From Prorocentrum cordatum (lineage: Eukaryota > Sar > Dinophyceae > Prorocentrales > Prorocentraceae): a DNA stretch of 64,000 nucleotides. This document shows, piece by piece, positions 11,341 to 24,800 of this stretch. The position numbers and the translations under genes are program-made. The DNA lies in contig CAUYUJ010007502.1 of assembly GCA_963575745.1 (NCBI GenBank), positions 407,001 through 471,000 on the forward strand, written 5' to 3'. The notes under the pieces were generated by a model. It was not told where the DNA came from and did not search any database. It saw only the letters and a program-made list of their open reading frames with translations. Positions within the stretch are counted from its first letter, which is position 1; the number at the start of each line of letters is the position of its first letter.

Positions 11341-14300
11341 GACCCGTCGCCGACCCCGCGTGGGGAGGGAGGGAGGGACCCAGAGGGCCAGGCGACTCAA
11401 TCGTTTCACAGCGGGCGAGTTCGCTCAGTGTCGGCCACCGGGGCCCGCACATGTCGATCCGGCTCGAGAGATGGCACAGGAAAACATCGGGTTTGAGCTG
11501 CGATGTTTCACGATGCTGCAACGACCCCGCGCGGGGAGGTGAGGGAGGGAGGGAGCCAGGCCCCGTAGGGGTACCTCGGTGTGTGGGCGGCACGCCAGGG
11601 CACCGGGTGACCTGAAGTCCGCTCAGGCGTGGCTTTGTGCGGGGGCTGCGCCGCGGGGTGCGTGGTTCGTGGCCAGGAGACTGTGGGCGGACGCCTCTTG
11701 GCCTCTGGCCCGGGGGCGACCGTCCGCGGCCTTCAGGAACTGGGCCACACTCGCCGCAGAGGGCGCGGGGCGCGGGCCGATGGTCTTCGCTTGGCAGCGT
11801 TCTCCCGCACTCCTCGGCAAGCAGAACGGCGCTCCAGACCGTCGACCGCCCGGATTTCTTGAAGCGAGCATAACCTCCGTCACTGCTTTCGTCGGACCCC
11901 TTTTCCAGGAGATCGCGAGGAGGCGCAGCAGCATGTCCGTCATCGAGGTGGCGCGGGGGAACATCACACAGAGGTTCAGCCGCCATGCGTCGTCCTCAGT
12001 GCCGCGCTGCCCCCCCCCCCAAGCCTCTCGGTGCGCGCATTCGATGGTCACTGCGGCGCGCATCGTCTTTTCCTGAGAGGCCGTCGGCGTCATGTAGCGG
12101 GCGTGAGACAGCATGAAGTCTAAACGCTTCACGTCGTGCGCCACGGTCGACGCCTCCCAGGTGAAGGTGGGTGGCTTCCATCCGATGCATGTGATCAAGA
12201 TTCTCTTCATTGCCGACGTAGTCGATGAGATCGCCCCACGAACCCGCCTGCGTCAAGTTTTGACCAGCAGCCGAATGTCCGTCAGCGCACGGCGCGGTCT
12301 GAAGATTTCGAGTGCCCCATTCTTTCTGTAATAAGATTGGTGTTCCGGGTGGAACGCGGAATTCACGATTATGGACGAGGGAGGCCGCATGCCCCACTGA
12401 ATCTACCAGCGGGGAGGATCCGCATGCCCATGCGGGCGGTTAGCGCGCCTTGCATGTGGCCTGTCTTGTTGACTGTTGACGTTGGCCACGTTCAGCATCT
12501 TGGTGTACGTACCCTTGTCCTGGATGATCTGGCATTCGTCGGCAACTTGCAGAGAGGTCAGCGGTACCTCGAGCGCGCGGGCGTCGCGCCGCGCCTATTT
12601 AATGATACAGCGGGCCCCAGGTCCCCAGTACATGGCCAGGCGGTGGCCATCGAGGAATTTCTGCTGTGCGCGCCGCGGGTTCAGTTCAGGATCCGTTTCG
12701 GGCCGGCTGTTCTCGGCAATCCTCGCCTGGAACGCGTGCCCGACAAAGTTGGGGACCGGATCGCCCGTGCGCGTGCATCCCAGGAACTCGATGAAAAGAC
12801 CGCCCGTCGCGAAGCGCTTGGTCACGAGGGGCTCGATGATGCAGGCGGTTCTCTTGAAGACCTTGACGGCGCTCTGAATATCCAGGGTGGGCGGTTCCGA
12901 GAGCGCGCGGGCGGTTCCGAGAGCGCGCAATTGCTGTCCTCGTCCGTCGCGCTGGGATTTGTCATTGGGTCGTGCTGGCGGTGGGAAGCTACGTGCCTGC
13001 TGTAGTGCGCGAGTGCACTAGGTACCTCGCTATCAGCAGCCATCGTAAACGTGCATGGTGGTTCACAAATTACAAGCTGGCATGCTGCCGTTATCGAGGC
13101 GCGGTGGATGTACCACTGAAGGTTTGGCCACCTGACGGCGCGATGCCGTCGACATTGTATATCGAAACGTCGTACGTACGACGTACGATATTGTATATCG
13201 AAATTGTATATCGATGTCGAAGTGTTGTCGGTGCTGCTGCCCCTTCCCGAATTTAGTCGTAACCCACGTTTTCGTCCAAGTGTTGTCGTTGCTGGTGCCC
13301 TTCTCGATTTCAGGCGTAACCCACATTCGTGCTCGTTGCCATTACTGGTGCCCCTCTCGGGCTTTGCCCTGACCCATGCTTGCCCAAGTGTTGCCAGTCT
13401 TGGAGCGTCTCTCAGATTTTGCCGTCTGTGTCCAAGCGTTGTCGTTACCAGTGCCCCTTCTCCAGTTGCGTCGTAGCCCCAGCCTGCTTCTTTCTGGCGC
13501 CAGGCAGCTAAACTGTGTGACCGAAGATCACCGAATAGGGAGCCCACAATCCACGATCCTCCGACTGCCTTCTCCCACCCTCCGCCTCCTCCTCCCTCTC
13601 CTCCGCCTCCGCCTCCTCCTTCTCCTCCTCCTCCTCCTCCTCCTCCTCCTCCTCCTCCTCCTCCTCCTCCTGCTTCCCCCGAGCGCCAGCTCGGCTCGAG
13701 CCCTCCGCTCGTCCCGCCAGGCCCACGCCCCGGGGCCCCTCGCTCCGCCTCTGCCTCTTCCCCCCTCCCCAGCCTTGCCGCGGTGTTGGTGTCCGCGGCC
13801 GCGCCGCCGCGCCGGCGCCCCAACCGCACGGCGGTTGTCAGGAGGGGAAAAAACACACAGACACAATTAATCGGCGATTCCCAGAAAATATGCGAAAATA
13901 TGGGAAGTGGGGGGGAAGACAGAAACCCAGAAAATATGGGGAAATATGGGGAATCTTTTTATTTGTGTGTATTTATTTGTGTGTTCTGGGGCCCCTTTAG
14001 GTTGGGCGGCACGCCCGATGCTGGCGGGCAGACGCCCGGACTGCCTCGCGCCTCTGCGGCGCTGTCGCGAAGGTCGCCAGCCATCGTGGCTCGGCGATCT
14101 CCCGCTTCGGAGCGGCTACGGCTTCGGCGTCGGAGGCTCTGCGCCAGCCCGCGCCTGGCGGCGGCGGGGCAGGCGGCCGCGGCGGCGCGCAGCCCGCAGC
14201 TGGCGAGCTCTCCGCGCCTGCGGCGGAGGGCGCAGCAGCTGCCGAGGGGAAGGCGCCCGAGATGTCGGAGGTGGACAAACTCGGCGGCGCGGCTGGGCGG

Positions 14301-15788
14301 ACCCATTGGCTCGACCAAGTCGATCGCCTCGTCGCGGACCTCCGTGCTGCTCGTGGAGTTGATCGCCACCCCGAGGCTGGCCCCATCCCGCCTGTCTATG
14401 GGGAGGGCGCTCGTCAGGAGCGCGGGGGTGGTACCGCTGCCGTGCCTCTGGACGGGCCAGTTGCTGGCGCCGAGAGCGCGGACCCAGGGCACCTTCGGAG
14501 GATGACCAATTACCCCACCGCTGGCCGCCGCGGCGGGCTGGGAGGGCAGCGCGGCGCACGAGCTCCTCGACGACACGGAGGCACTGCGGGGAGCGCCGCA
14601 GGCCGCGGTGACGACGGGGCCGCGGATCGACTGGAGTGCGATTGCGAGCCCCTCGGGCATGCATGCTGCAGCGGCCGTACAGCTGACATTCAGAGGAACT
14701 GTTACGGGAAGCACGCTTGTCATGCCTCCCGCGGGCGCGTGCTCCACGCACCAGTGACCAGTGATGCCGTGTCGTGCGTCTCGTGGCGCTCGTCGTGTTG
14801 GCCGGCAGTCGGGGTCAAACGTTGTCAGTTATCCGTCGCACGTTCTGCTAGCCATTCGATATCGTGGAGTTTTCGGGCTGACATGTTGCTCGCTCTTGCT
14901 TATCTGCACCACAACCTTGGCATGTTTCAGGCTGTTGTGCAGCTGGTGGCCTTATGTGTATGTCTGTTGTCTCTCACTCTGGAGGAACATGGGCGTTGCT
15001 GTTGGCCTCACAGACGTGAATTATGCTCATTCCTTGAAGCTCTGGTTGCGCAGTGAGGTGAACAGTCATCGTGTCTTGCAGAGGAGTGTTCGTGAAATCT
15101 TAGTCATGGCGCTTTGCTTCAACGTCGTGGTGTCCGTGGTGCTCTGGGATAGGCTCGTTTTGATATGGCTTCGTCATGGCGTCCACTCCGTTCCACTCCT
15201 CCTGCTTCCCCTCCTGTTTGTTCCTCCCCCCCTCCTCCTCCTCCTCGTCCTCCTCCTCCTCCTCCTCCTCATGCTCTTCCCTTCCCTTTCCACCCTCCTC
15301 CCATGCTCCTGCCCTCCTGGCTCCTTCCCCTCCTGCCCTCCTTGCCTTTCGCCTGTTCATGCCCTCCTCCCCTCATCCTCCTGCCCTCTTCGCCTCATCC
15401 CCTTCTCTCCTCTTCTCCTCCCGCGCCTCCCCCCCCTCCTCAATCATGCCGCACCCATCAGACCCCTGGAAGCCGGAATCCGTTCAAAATGATTCCTGGA
15501 GATCTCCGACATGCGCCCAACCGCTACGACGAGGGAGCCCTTTCCGACAGCAGACATACAACTCGAGCCGCAATTCTTCTGCGTCCTCTCACCGACTCAA
15601 TCTTCAGACCCTCCTCAGACCCCGGGGGCCGAAATCATTTTTGAACTAAGCCCCATGCCCTTCTAAGAATCTGACCACACGAGTTTTCCGAGATGCGACC
15701 AGCCGCTACCACGAGGGGACCCCCGAAAGCAAACCATACTAAATTTCAAACTTCCCAGCGGAAGTTCGACGATGACGAATTGACAACT

Positions 15789-15823
<35 letters not shown>

Positions 15824-18800
15824 ATCCCCAAAAGCTGGTATGAAAAGCACTTACGCCTTTCCCGGCCTCTGCTCGGAAAGCAGAGGAGTCCACCGCCACC
15901 ACCGCCTCGCATGAGGCATCCCCGCAATCTACTCTGAAATGCCCGAGGCCCGAAGTCCGACGACGACATTTTTCACTGCCTGTTCGAACGACCTCACATC
16001 CTGCGCTGACTAGCAGAAGTAATCTGGGCCACCAGACAGCTGAGACATCCCCACGGTCTGGGCGCGAACGGGACAGTGTCCTACCCCCGGGCGAATCCCC
16101 CTTGGGGTGCTGAAGCCATCGTCTCGCTCGAAACATCTTCACGATCTGCTTTGGAAACAGAGGAATCTGGGCAACTAAACAGGCCACCCGCCTGAGACAT
16201 CCCCACAATCTGGACGCGAACTGGAGAGTGTCCTACCCCCTGGGCGCTCCCCCACTGGAGTACTGGAACCACTGCCTCGTTCGAGACATCCTCACAATTT
16301 GCGCTGGAAGAAGAGGAGCCTGGGCAACTAAACAGGCAAACCGCCTCAGACATCCCGACAATCCGTGCGCGAACGGGGGAGTGAGGCTCCCTCGTGGGGT
16401 GCCAACACCACCGCCTTGCTCGAGATATCCTCACAACCTGCCCTGAAAGCAGAGGAGTCGGAGCAGCCAAACAGGCAGCCCGCCTGAGAAATCCCCATAA
16501 TTTGGGCGCGAACGGAAGAGTGAAAACACCCCTGGCGGCTCCCCCATAGGAGCACAATCTGCGAGTCTGAGTACGAGTGCGTCGCAAGTCCAAATGCGAG
16601 TGAGGTGAGTGAGTCTGAGTGCGAGTGAGTCTTAGGGTGAGTGAGCCTGAATCTGAGTGAGCCTGAGTGAGGAAGATTCACGAGGGGGAGGATGGTGTAA
16701 AGTGAGTCAGCGGTGCCTGTTGGAGGGTGAAAGAGGGGGTCTGCAACAGGGGGTCTTCAATGGGGGCTGAATGGCTCATGTATGCTCAATGTATCGCTCA
16801 TGTATGTGATCGGGTATGATTGGCATCCAATGCTGGCGGTCATGGAGGGCCAGTCGTTCGTGCCCGCGCATTGCCCGCGCGGGCAAACGCGCCGTCCATC
16901 CATTATCGTTCATGCGTGCGGGCGTTCTTGTATATCGCGCGTGGGGTGGCGAAGTGGAGTGCAAGTGTGTCTTGATTGTGCCATTGATGATCGCGTATGT
17001 TCCCAAACGATGTCTTGTCGATCCCCATGACAGATTTGGAACGCGCCCCGCGATTCTCCCAAAATGTGACTGCACAGCTTCCTTGTCCCAATATGTGCAT
17101 TCACAGCTTGGCCCCTCCAGAAAGATTCGTATACACACTTCCCAAATTGGAGTCCACATTGTCTCTAATCCAAAATGTGAATTCACATTTTCCCTTTTCC
17201 CAACAGGTGAATTCACATGCTCCACAATGCGAATTCACATTATTGCCCTGGCCCTCAATCTCCCCAACATTGAGGCGCAGTGTTCCGCATGTCGGATTGA
17301 CTGGGCAGGTTTTGACGCTCACCTCACCGCTATCGTCTACTCCAACCTGTTATTTATGCGCCCATCAGCGCGCGTTGTCTTCGTCGCCTTTCCCGAGCCC
17401 CCCGCCTCCTTGCTTCGTTTGCCCTCAAGTCTCGCGCATGCGTGGAAGCGGGGAGCTTCAATGGGAGCCCCCGCCGAACACATCGATCGAGGATGCATCG
17501 CCCATGCATGGCCCATAGAAGTCTGAGCAACAACAAGAAACACTATCACCCTCCATGTCTGGGCAACAACAAGAACCCTTTATCCCAGGATAGGGGTGAC
17601 ATGGATCCGAGGCGCAAAGACTACCCCCATTCAATGATCGAGACCTCCTTGCTTGGATGAGCTTCAGTTCTGCTAGTAGTGGTCATGTTTGTAACAGCTC
17701 GGTAATCCTTCTGGCCATCCCTATCATCTCCCTAGCAATGTTTACCAACCTGTTGATGAGCCTTGCCACACATATGTAACATATGTAAAGCAACAGCGGC
17801 TTAGCTTCGCTTGGGCAACCCATTATCCAGACATGGAGCATGTGTATGGCAGTTTTGCAGCTGCCGCGACTTAGCTTAGTGGTAGAGAAATGTTTGGTAA
17901 GGTGCTGAACGGGGTTGGCAACGTGTTGGCTAACAATGTACCGTGTGTGCTTAGGTTTTTTTCAGCAAAGCCCCGCACCACCTTCGCGAATGTTGTTAGC
18001 TAACTTGGCTGGCAATCTGCAGCAACACTTAGCGAATCTGGTCAGCAGGGTTAGGGAGATGAGCTTACCTAGTTAGGCGGGGCTGGCTTAACCTAGTTGG
18101 CGGGGCTAGCTGTCCTTGTTAGCGGGTTAGTTCACCTGATCATAACAGCGCGCTAAGATACAATTTTCGAGTAGCACGTGCCTAAACACATTGGCAACCC
18201 GAGCCAAAGTTGACACACACACACACACCGCTGTAATCCGCGCTGAGGAGTTAGCGACACCTTTCGCAAGAACGTAGCGATCCGATGTAAGACAGCGTAA
18301 CGGGTGCAACCGTTTTCCATGATGTTCCAACCGGCCGCCCTCCCAAGTGGGGCCGCGGATTGAAACTTCAAAATCGGCGGATGTCACGACGGAGGGATCG
18401 GGGCCGTTTTCGCCTCCGAGGGCCCCTACCAGGCTCCAGGACTATCCGAAAACAGCCCAGGATAAACAACTTGGCTTGTGGAAGGGTCAGACTTCCGGGG
18501 AGCTGCGATACGAAGAACACGACGTCGGAGTTCTGGGGAGGGAGGGAGGGAGGAGGAGGAGGAGGACCTGGGCTACGTTTTCGTCCTGGTGCACGTCCCT
18601 ATCAGAACGCAGAGCGGTGACAGAATCGTGGTGGCTAGAAAAGAGGAGGAGGAGACCCAGGGATGCGGCCACGCATTTACCGAGGCCACTTGCGAGAAGG
18701 AGGCCACGTGCAAGGAGGAGACTAAGAGATCGGAAGTATTGTTTTCGTCGTCCGCGCAGGTATTCCCTCAGTTTCGGCCCCGGGGGGGGCGTATTTGGGC

Positions 18801-21800
18801 CAGGGCGATCAAGAATGCATTTCGGATGGGAAAGGACCCCCGCGGTCGGGAAGTCAGGAGACACGGATCGAAAAACAATTCATCGTCGGATGTCTCAGGG
18901 AAGGGGAGGAGGAGGAGGAGGAGGAGGAGGAGGAGGAGGAGGAGAAGGAGGAAGATGAAGGGACCCTGTGTGTAGGTTGCTTAACCAGTTTTTGCATGGG
19001 CCACCTCTGGCGCTCCTTCTTCGGAGATTAGGTGCATGCTTCCCGTATTCCCTCTTCCTGTGGGCATGGGCCTCATTATTTGCTGCCCTGTCCTCGCGAA
19101 GGCGAGTGCCAGGAGGCTCGGGAGGAAGAGGAGGGCGCTGTGCTCTTTCGGCATTGTGCTTGGCTTCTGGAGGCCTCTTGGCTCGGAGGGAGAGAGGAAG
19201 ACAGGGCGGGCTCCGCGCCGGCACGCCGCTCGCCCCGACCTGAGGCTCGACGGAGGCCTCAGAGAGTCGTGTCGCCCGTGGCCCGGTGCGGACATGGTGC
19301 TCCCAGGCCTCGCAAGCTGCAGTGGAGACCCCCGCCAAGAGACACCCTGGTTACCTGCAGGGTGCCCTGGGTGTCTGGGGCTTCGATGGTTTTGCTGTGG
19401 ACGTGAAGGAAGTGACGCTCCCACACCAGACGCCCTGGGGCATGGGGGTTGGGTTTCTTGTGGTCGCGCTCCTACTCACAGCTCAGCCGCGCGGGCGCGA
19501 ATATTGTCATCCTGGCCATAGCCACCACGGTCCCCAAGATGGTGTACAGACCCTACTGGCCCCGGCAAGGAAGGCGTGTACACCATGCTAGGGCCCAGGA
19601 TGGCCCTCGCTGGGCAGGGTGGTTGTGTATAGGCGCCGTGCGCATTGGAGGACGATCAGGGGGAGGTAGGACTTAGCGTGTCGCGCCGCCCGTTCTGGCC
19701 CACCTTCGGCGCGGGACGTTGAACACGTGACAGTCACCAATCAATCGTCAACGCCCCCAGCGTTTCCCAGCCTCTCGCCCCGCGGGGCGGAGCGGAGCGG
19801 CGCGCTGTCCGTTTGCCGGGTATAGCGCGTCGCTGTGGCCGCTGCCGCGACACGCTGAGCAAAATCTCCCCACCGTAATGAGAATGAGGAGGAAGAGGAG
19901 GAGGAGGAGGAGGAGGAGGAGGAGGAGAAGGAGGAGGAGGAGGAGGAAGGAGAGACTCATCAGAACAAGGCGGACGCTGTTTGGATGTACCTCTGCAGCA
20001 GCGCGTGCCGTTGTTTCCGGAGTTGTCTTGTCGGGCCCACTTGCCGTGTTTGCTGGAGGCGGCGGTGTGTGAGCCTTCCACGCGCGCGCGCGCGTTCTGC
20101 CGAGGACATCCCGTCCAGAAGCTCATTCCACACCGGTCTCGACAATCACTGCAAGCTCGACCCAAGCTTGCTCAACCAGCCCGGGTGTCCGCAGTTCACG
20201 GACGCTGAGTTCTATCCGCAACGCCTGCTGGTACGTTGCCGACAAGTGTCGCGCACAGCTCCATGCGGTCACACGTAAATTTGAGCGAGTAAGCGGTTTT
20301 GCCGTTTAGCAAGCATCGCGAAGCAAGGCGGGGTATTGATAGATGCAATTGGCAGGTCATATGGTAATTCGGGTGCCACGGGACGCGTCAGGGTTGGGTT
20401 GCTTGCCGCGCTGGCACCGCTTAGGCGCTTCGACGTCCCAAGGCGTGTTCTGGGCGATGGACTGGTGTGTATGCAGTGCTTGGAGCATTTGGAGAGGGTG
20501 CCGTCGAGCGTCCAGCGAGTGGTGAGCGGTTCTTGCTCCCTCATCGCCCTCCTCGTTTCCAGGCCGCCCAATTAGGGCCAGAGTAGATGTGTCGGAGGAT
20601 CTCGCCGCATCGCCATCGCATCGGCGATGCAGCACGATCTGGAGCCCGATGATCTCCATCCCTGCGTCGCCGACTCGGGTTGGCGATGCGGTGTCAGCCA
20701 CTGGCCCCACGTACTCGGGCCACACTTGGGCGCATCCATCAACCTTGAGTCGTCGACGGCCGCGGGGTGTCCAGCGGCCGACGCCGCGAGCAAGAAACGG
20801 CCCTCTCCCCGGTAGGTGCCCCACGTGGAGATCATTCAATTTCAAGGTCCAAGCTGCGAGGCGGGACGCCCAGGGATCGCCCAGATGATTGGGGCCTGGC
20901 GACCGCGGCACGCAGGACGGGGCTCGGCGGCCACTGCATGTAGGGCAGGCGAGGCCGAACACCCAGGGACCATACGTCTAGGCCTCCCAGGTGGGGTCCG
21001 AGTGGATGAGGTCAGCGGTTCGTGCCGCATCGCCGATGCATCGGCGATGCGGCTCGATGTGGTGCCCGATTTTCTCCACGCCGACGTCGCCGATACATCG
21101 CCGACGCATCGCCGACGTCGCCAATGCATCATGTTGGGAACTTTTTGAAATCTAGCAGCCCAAAGCTGTTGGATAGGAGGGCTCGCGCCCATCCCATGGG
21201 GACGGCGGATTTCACCGGGGACTACGACTGCGTGACCAACTACCCGACTCAGATCGGCTGTGCGCCCAACGCGCTCCCGCTGGAGACCGGAGAGCAGCTG
21301 GCGACCGTTTGCCATTGGCCACTTTCATCCGTGTCTGGCACAGGTGGAACCAGGAGGACCGTCAGATCCGGGCGTCGCCCCCTCCAAAAAGCGGCAGGCG
21401 TTTTCTTGTTTCGGCCTCAGGAGTCCGTGTCCTTGCCCCCTGGACCGTCAAGAAGCCAGTCGGCAGGAAGAGAATGCACCGTGGAAGGGATCGATCGAGG
21501 CCTCCAGGGGTCCACGTCCTGACAGAATCACGACTTCGGGGGTCAGCAGACATCAAACGTAACGTGGTTGTTGCCAGAGGTCTGGACCCCTGCCCAGGAC
21601 GAGGTTTTCATCCCGTGCCTTTTTTGATGGTCCCCCAGGCGGGTGAGGTCCCCGGGAGGCCGAACGCGACAAACAAATCTCTCTTACGTTGCACAGCGCG
21701 GGGGTGTCAGGGTCCCTCCTCCTTCATTGCGATCTCTCCTCCCGTCCCTCCCCCTCCTCTTGCTCGGTCGCTATCCTCCCACATGGCGATGTATGTGGTG

Positions 21801-24800
21801 AGCATGCCCTCGGCCAGCCCCGCCGGAAGGGTTGAGGCGGTCCGGGCGTTCGCGGTAAGGCATGGCAAGATCGCAAAACCCCTCCAGGAAATCGTTGCGC
21901 GATATCCGACCCCGAGCCTAACCTTGGGTCGTTTTGGCGGCCACAGATCGGGGCGAGGTGTTTACCAAGGAGTGGCAGGACCCTTCCCAGCTCCCCTTTT
22001 TCGCTTTGCGATGTAGACGTGGCTCACAATTTACCGTGCAGCGGCAGAGAGCTGCCAATTTAGGTCCAACATGGGCAGTCATGCTTTTTGGTTCGAGGTC
22101 GCAACCAGGTAAGGTTGCCTCGTTCATGGGCAACGTTATCTGGAAATAGGCGCAGGGGGAATACATCGACCCCGACCCCCAATCACCCACTCGTCGCCGA
22201 TAGGGGCCCGGTAGCCAACCCCGGCAAGAACCGTGCAGTTTCGCAATCAGGAGCCTATCTCCAATCTTTCGGCGATCCATCGCCGCTTCTGGGTCGACGT
22301 TTCCCCCGCTGAGCCAGTCCTCTCATATCGTTCACCCCTTCTCGTGTTTCTCAACGGTTGCCAGGCGCCCCCCCCCCTCCCCTCCTCGAAGAGCAAAACA
22401 CTTTCGAAGGTCCGCGCGGGTTGCTGGGATCTGCGCTGGGCCCCCTCGGCGGCGCCTCCAACACCGCCCCAGGCGCGCTCAGCGCGCCAGGGAGGGGATC
22501 ATGCGCCGATTCAATAGATCTGCGTGGAACTCTCAATGTTCATGTTATGTCAATGTTTCTTCTACCCCCGACCCCGCTGGGGGTCCAAGTTAACTTGCCG
22601 GCGCGACCTGCTTGGGATCAGAAATGTTCGTAGGTTTTATTTTGCAGGCGATTGAAGGCTACGGTGGGAGCTGGCAAGCGCTAGTAAGCCATTTGTGAGC
22701 GTTAGTAGGCGCCTCAGGTGCCAACAGGTGATTTTTCTTGCGGAAAAAAACCTTCGTACCGAGGGTCGGATGGTGGCCGTCGGCACGTATGTCGCCATCC
22801 CAACTTGCGGCATTACCATGGAACGGAACGCGGAGTACTTAGTCTTGTGCGGCAGCGCTTGTATCGTTTGTAGGGTAAAGGAGCAGAGGAACGGAAGGGG
22901 AGGAGGAGGAGGAGGAAAAAGAGGAGGGGGGGAGAAGGTGGAGGAGGAGGAGGAGGAGGTACGAGGAGGAGATGGCGAGAGAATGTGGATGAATGACGAG
23001 TGGGAGGGGGAGGGAGGGGTGGGATCAGGAGGAGAAGGGGTGGAATGAGAAGGATGGGGAGACAGACAATGATGAGGCGGGGATAGGGAGGAGGTGGACG
23101 AGGAGGAGGAGGAGGAGGAGGAGGAGGAAGAGGGATGACAGTGAGGGTGGAAAAGAGTAGCGATGAGAAGGAGCAGGCGACGTATGAGGACGGGCAGGGA
23201 CGAGGGGAAACGAGAGGCATGAGAACGGGAGAAGAGGGTGCAGGACGAGCAGGAGGACGAGAGCGAGGATCCGGAGGGAGGGACGAGGAAGCGGAAGGAC
23301 GCAGAGGAGGAGGGGCCCTCCCCGACGGAGGAGGAGCCCGCAGAGGGGGGAGAGGCTCCCGATGGGGGCCGGTGGCGCGCGGGCTCGGGCCACAGGCGAG
23401 CCAGCCCATCATCGTCGGCGCGGAGTGGACGGAGGACTACCTCAAGATCTTCAAGATGCCAGGCTGTGCCCCTCGCGGGCTCACTGAGGAAGAGGGGCAG
23501 GGATGGGAGGAGGAGGACGAGGACGAGGATGACGAGGAGGAGGAGGAGGACGAGGACGACGAGGAGGCGGGGGAGGACGAGGAGGAGTAGAGGCAGGAGG
23601 AGGACGAGCACGAGGAGCAGGAGGAGGACGACGACGACGAGGACGAGGAAAAGCGACGACGACGACGGCGACGACGATAACGACGGCGGCAGCGACGGCG
23701 ACTGCAGCGGCAGCAGCGGCGACTACGTCCAGCGAGGGCGCCCCGAGCGTCCCAGAGAGGCTCCAGAAAGCACCCTCGAACTTGCGCTCTCGGTCCTCGG
23801 CGACGAGAGGGCGACGACCACGACCACGGCGGCCGCGGCCTCGGCAACGACCCTGATGTCCGACGTCTCGAAGAAGTGATGGAAACATCCTGAAGAATCA
23901 TGACTGGAGCCCTGGGCCCCATCTTTCTGCACCATTCTTCGAGCCGGATCGATCTGTGAGGGTCCTGGGCCCGAAACCGGGCGAAAACACCCGGCTCGAA
24001 AAAAATGAGTCTCCAGGATCTCAGGGGACGGTGATGGTCACGACGGCCACGGCGACGGCCACGGCGGCGGCCACCGCCAGGGCCACGGCGGCCCGGCGGC
24101 GGCCATCCCCGCCGCGCGGGCGCCCAGCGTCCATGGAGCCCCCCGACCTGGCCAGCGACACCCCGCAGCCCGACACGTGGGACCCGCGGCCCCGGACGGG
24201 CACGGGGAGGCCACATCATTGACCGGAGCTAGGGTAGGAGGAGGAGGAGGAGGAGGAGGAGGAGTAGGAGGAGGGGCAGGATAATGACGGCGAGGACGAG
24301 GAGGGGCCGGTTTCTGGTTTACAAATATGATTGGAACATGTTTGGTTGAGACTGTCTTGTTCATAAAACTATGTTTTCTGTTCTAAGAACTTTGTTTTTT
24401 ATTTGAGGGAGTTTCTGTGGAACTCACGTCATCCTCACCCCCGGCGCGAAGAGCACGAGCCCAGAGCGGCCTCCGGCACCGTTTCCGGACGGATCCGCTG
24501 GATCCGCTGGATCCGCTGGATCCGGTGACGAATCCCAAACCGGCGCCCTCGCCTGAGACATCCTCACAAAACGGGCCCCGGGGGGGATGCCCAGAGGAGC
24601 CCAGAGCGGCCTCCGGCACCGTTTCCGGACGGATCCGCTGGATCCGCTGGATCCGCTGGATCCGGTGACGAATCCCAAACCGGCGCCCTCGCCTGAGACA
24701 TCCTCACAAAACGGGCCCCGGGGGGGATGCCCAGAGGAGCCCAGAGCGGCCTCCGGCACCGTTTCCGGACGGATCCGCTGGATCCGCTGGATCCGCTGGA

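Noticed and set aside
17868-17900. TAGCTTAGTGG resembling a tRNA/pol III box A
   Set aside because: No box B (GGTTCGAnTCC) at the right distance and no cloverleaf, so not called as tRNA or SINE.
23135-23590. 151-codon acidic protein frame
   Set aside because: Only 23396-23462 is exon (GH16). Upstream and downstream are GAG/GAC repeat read-through.
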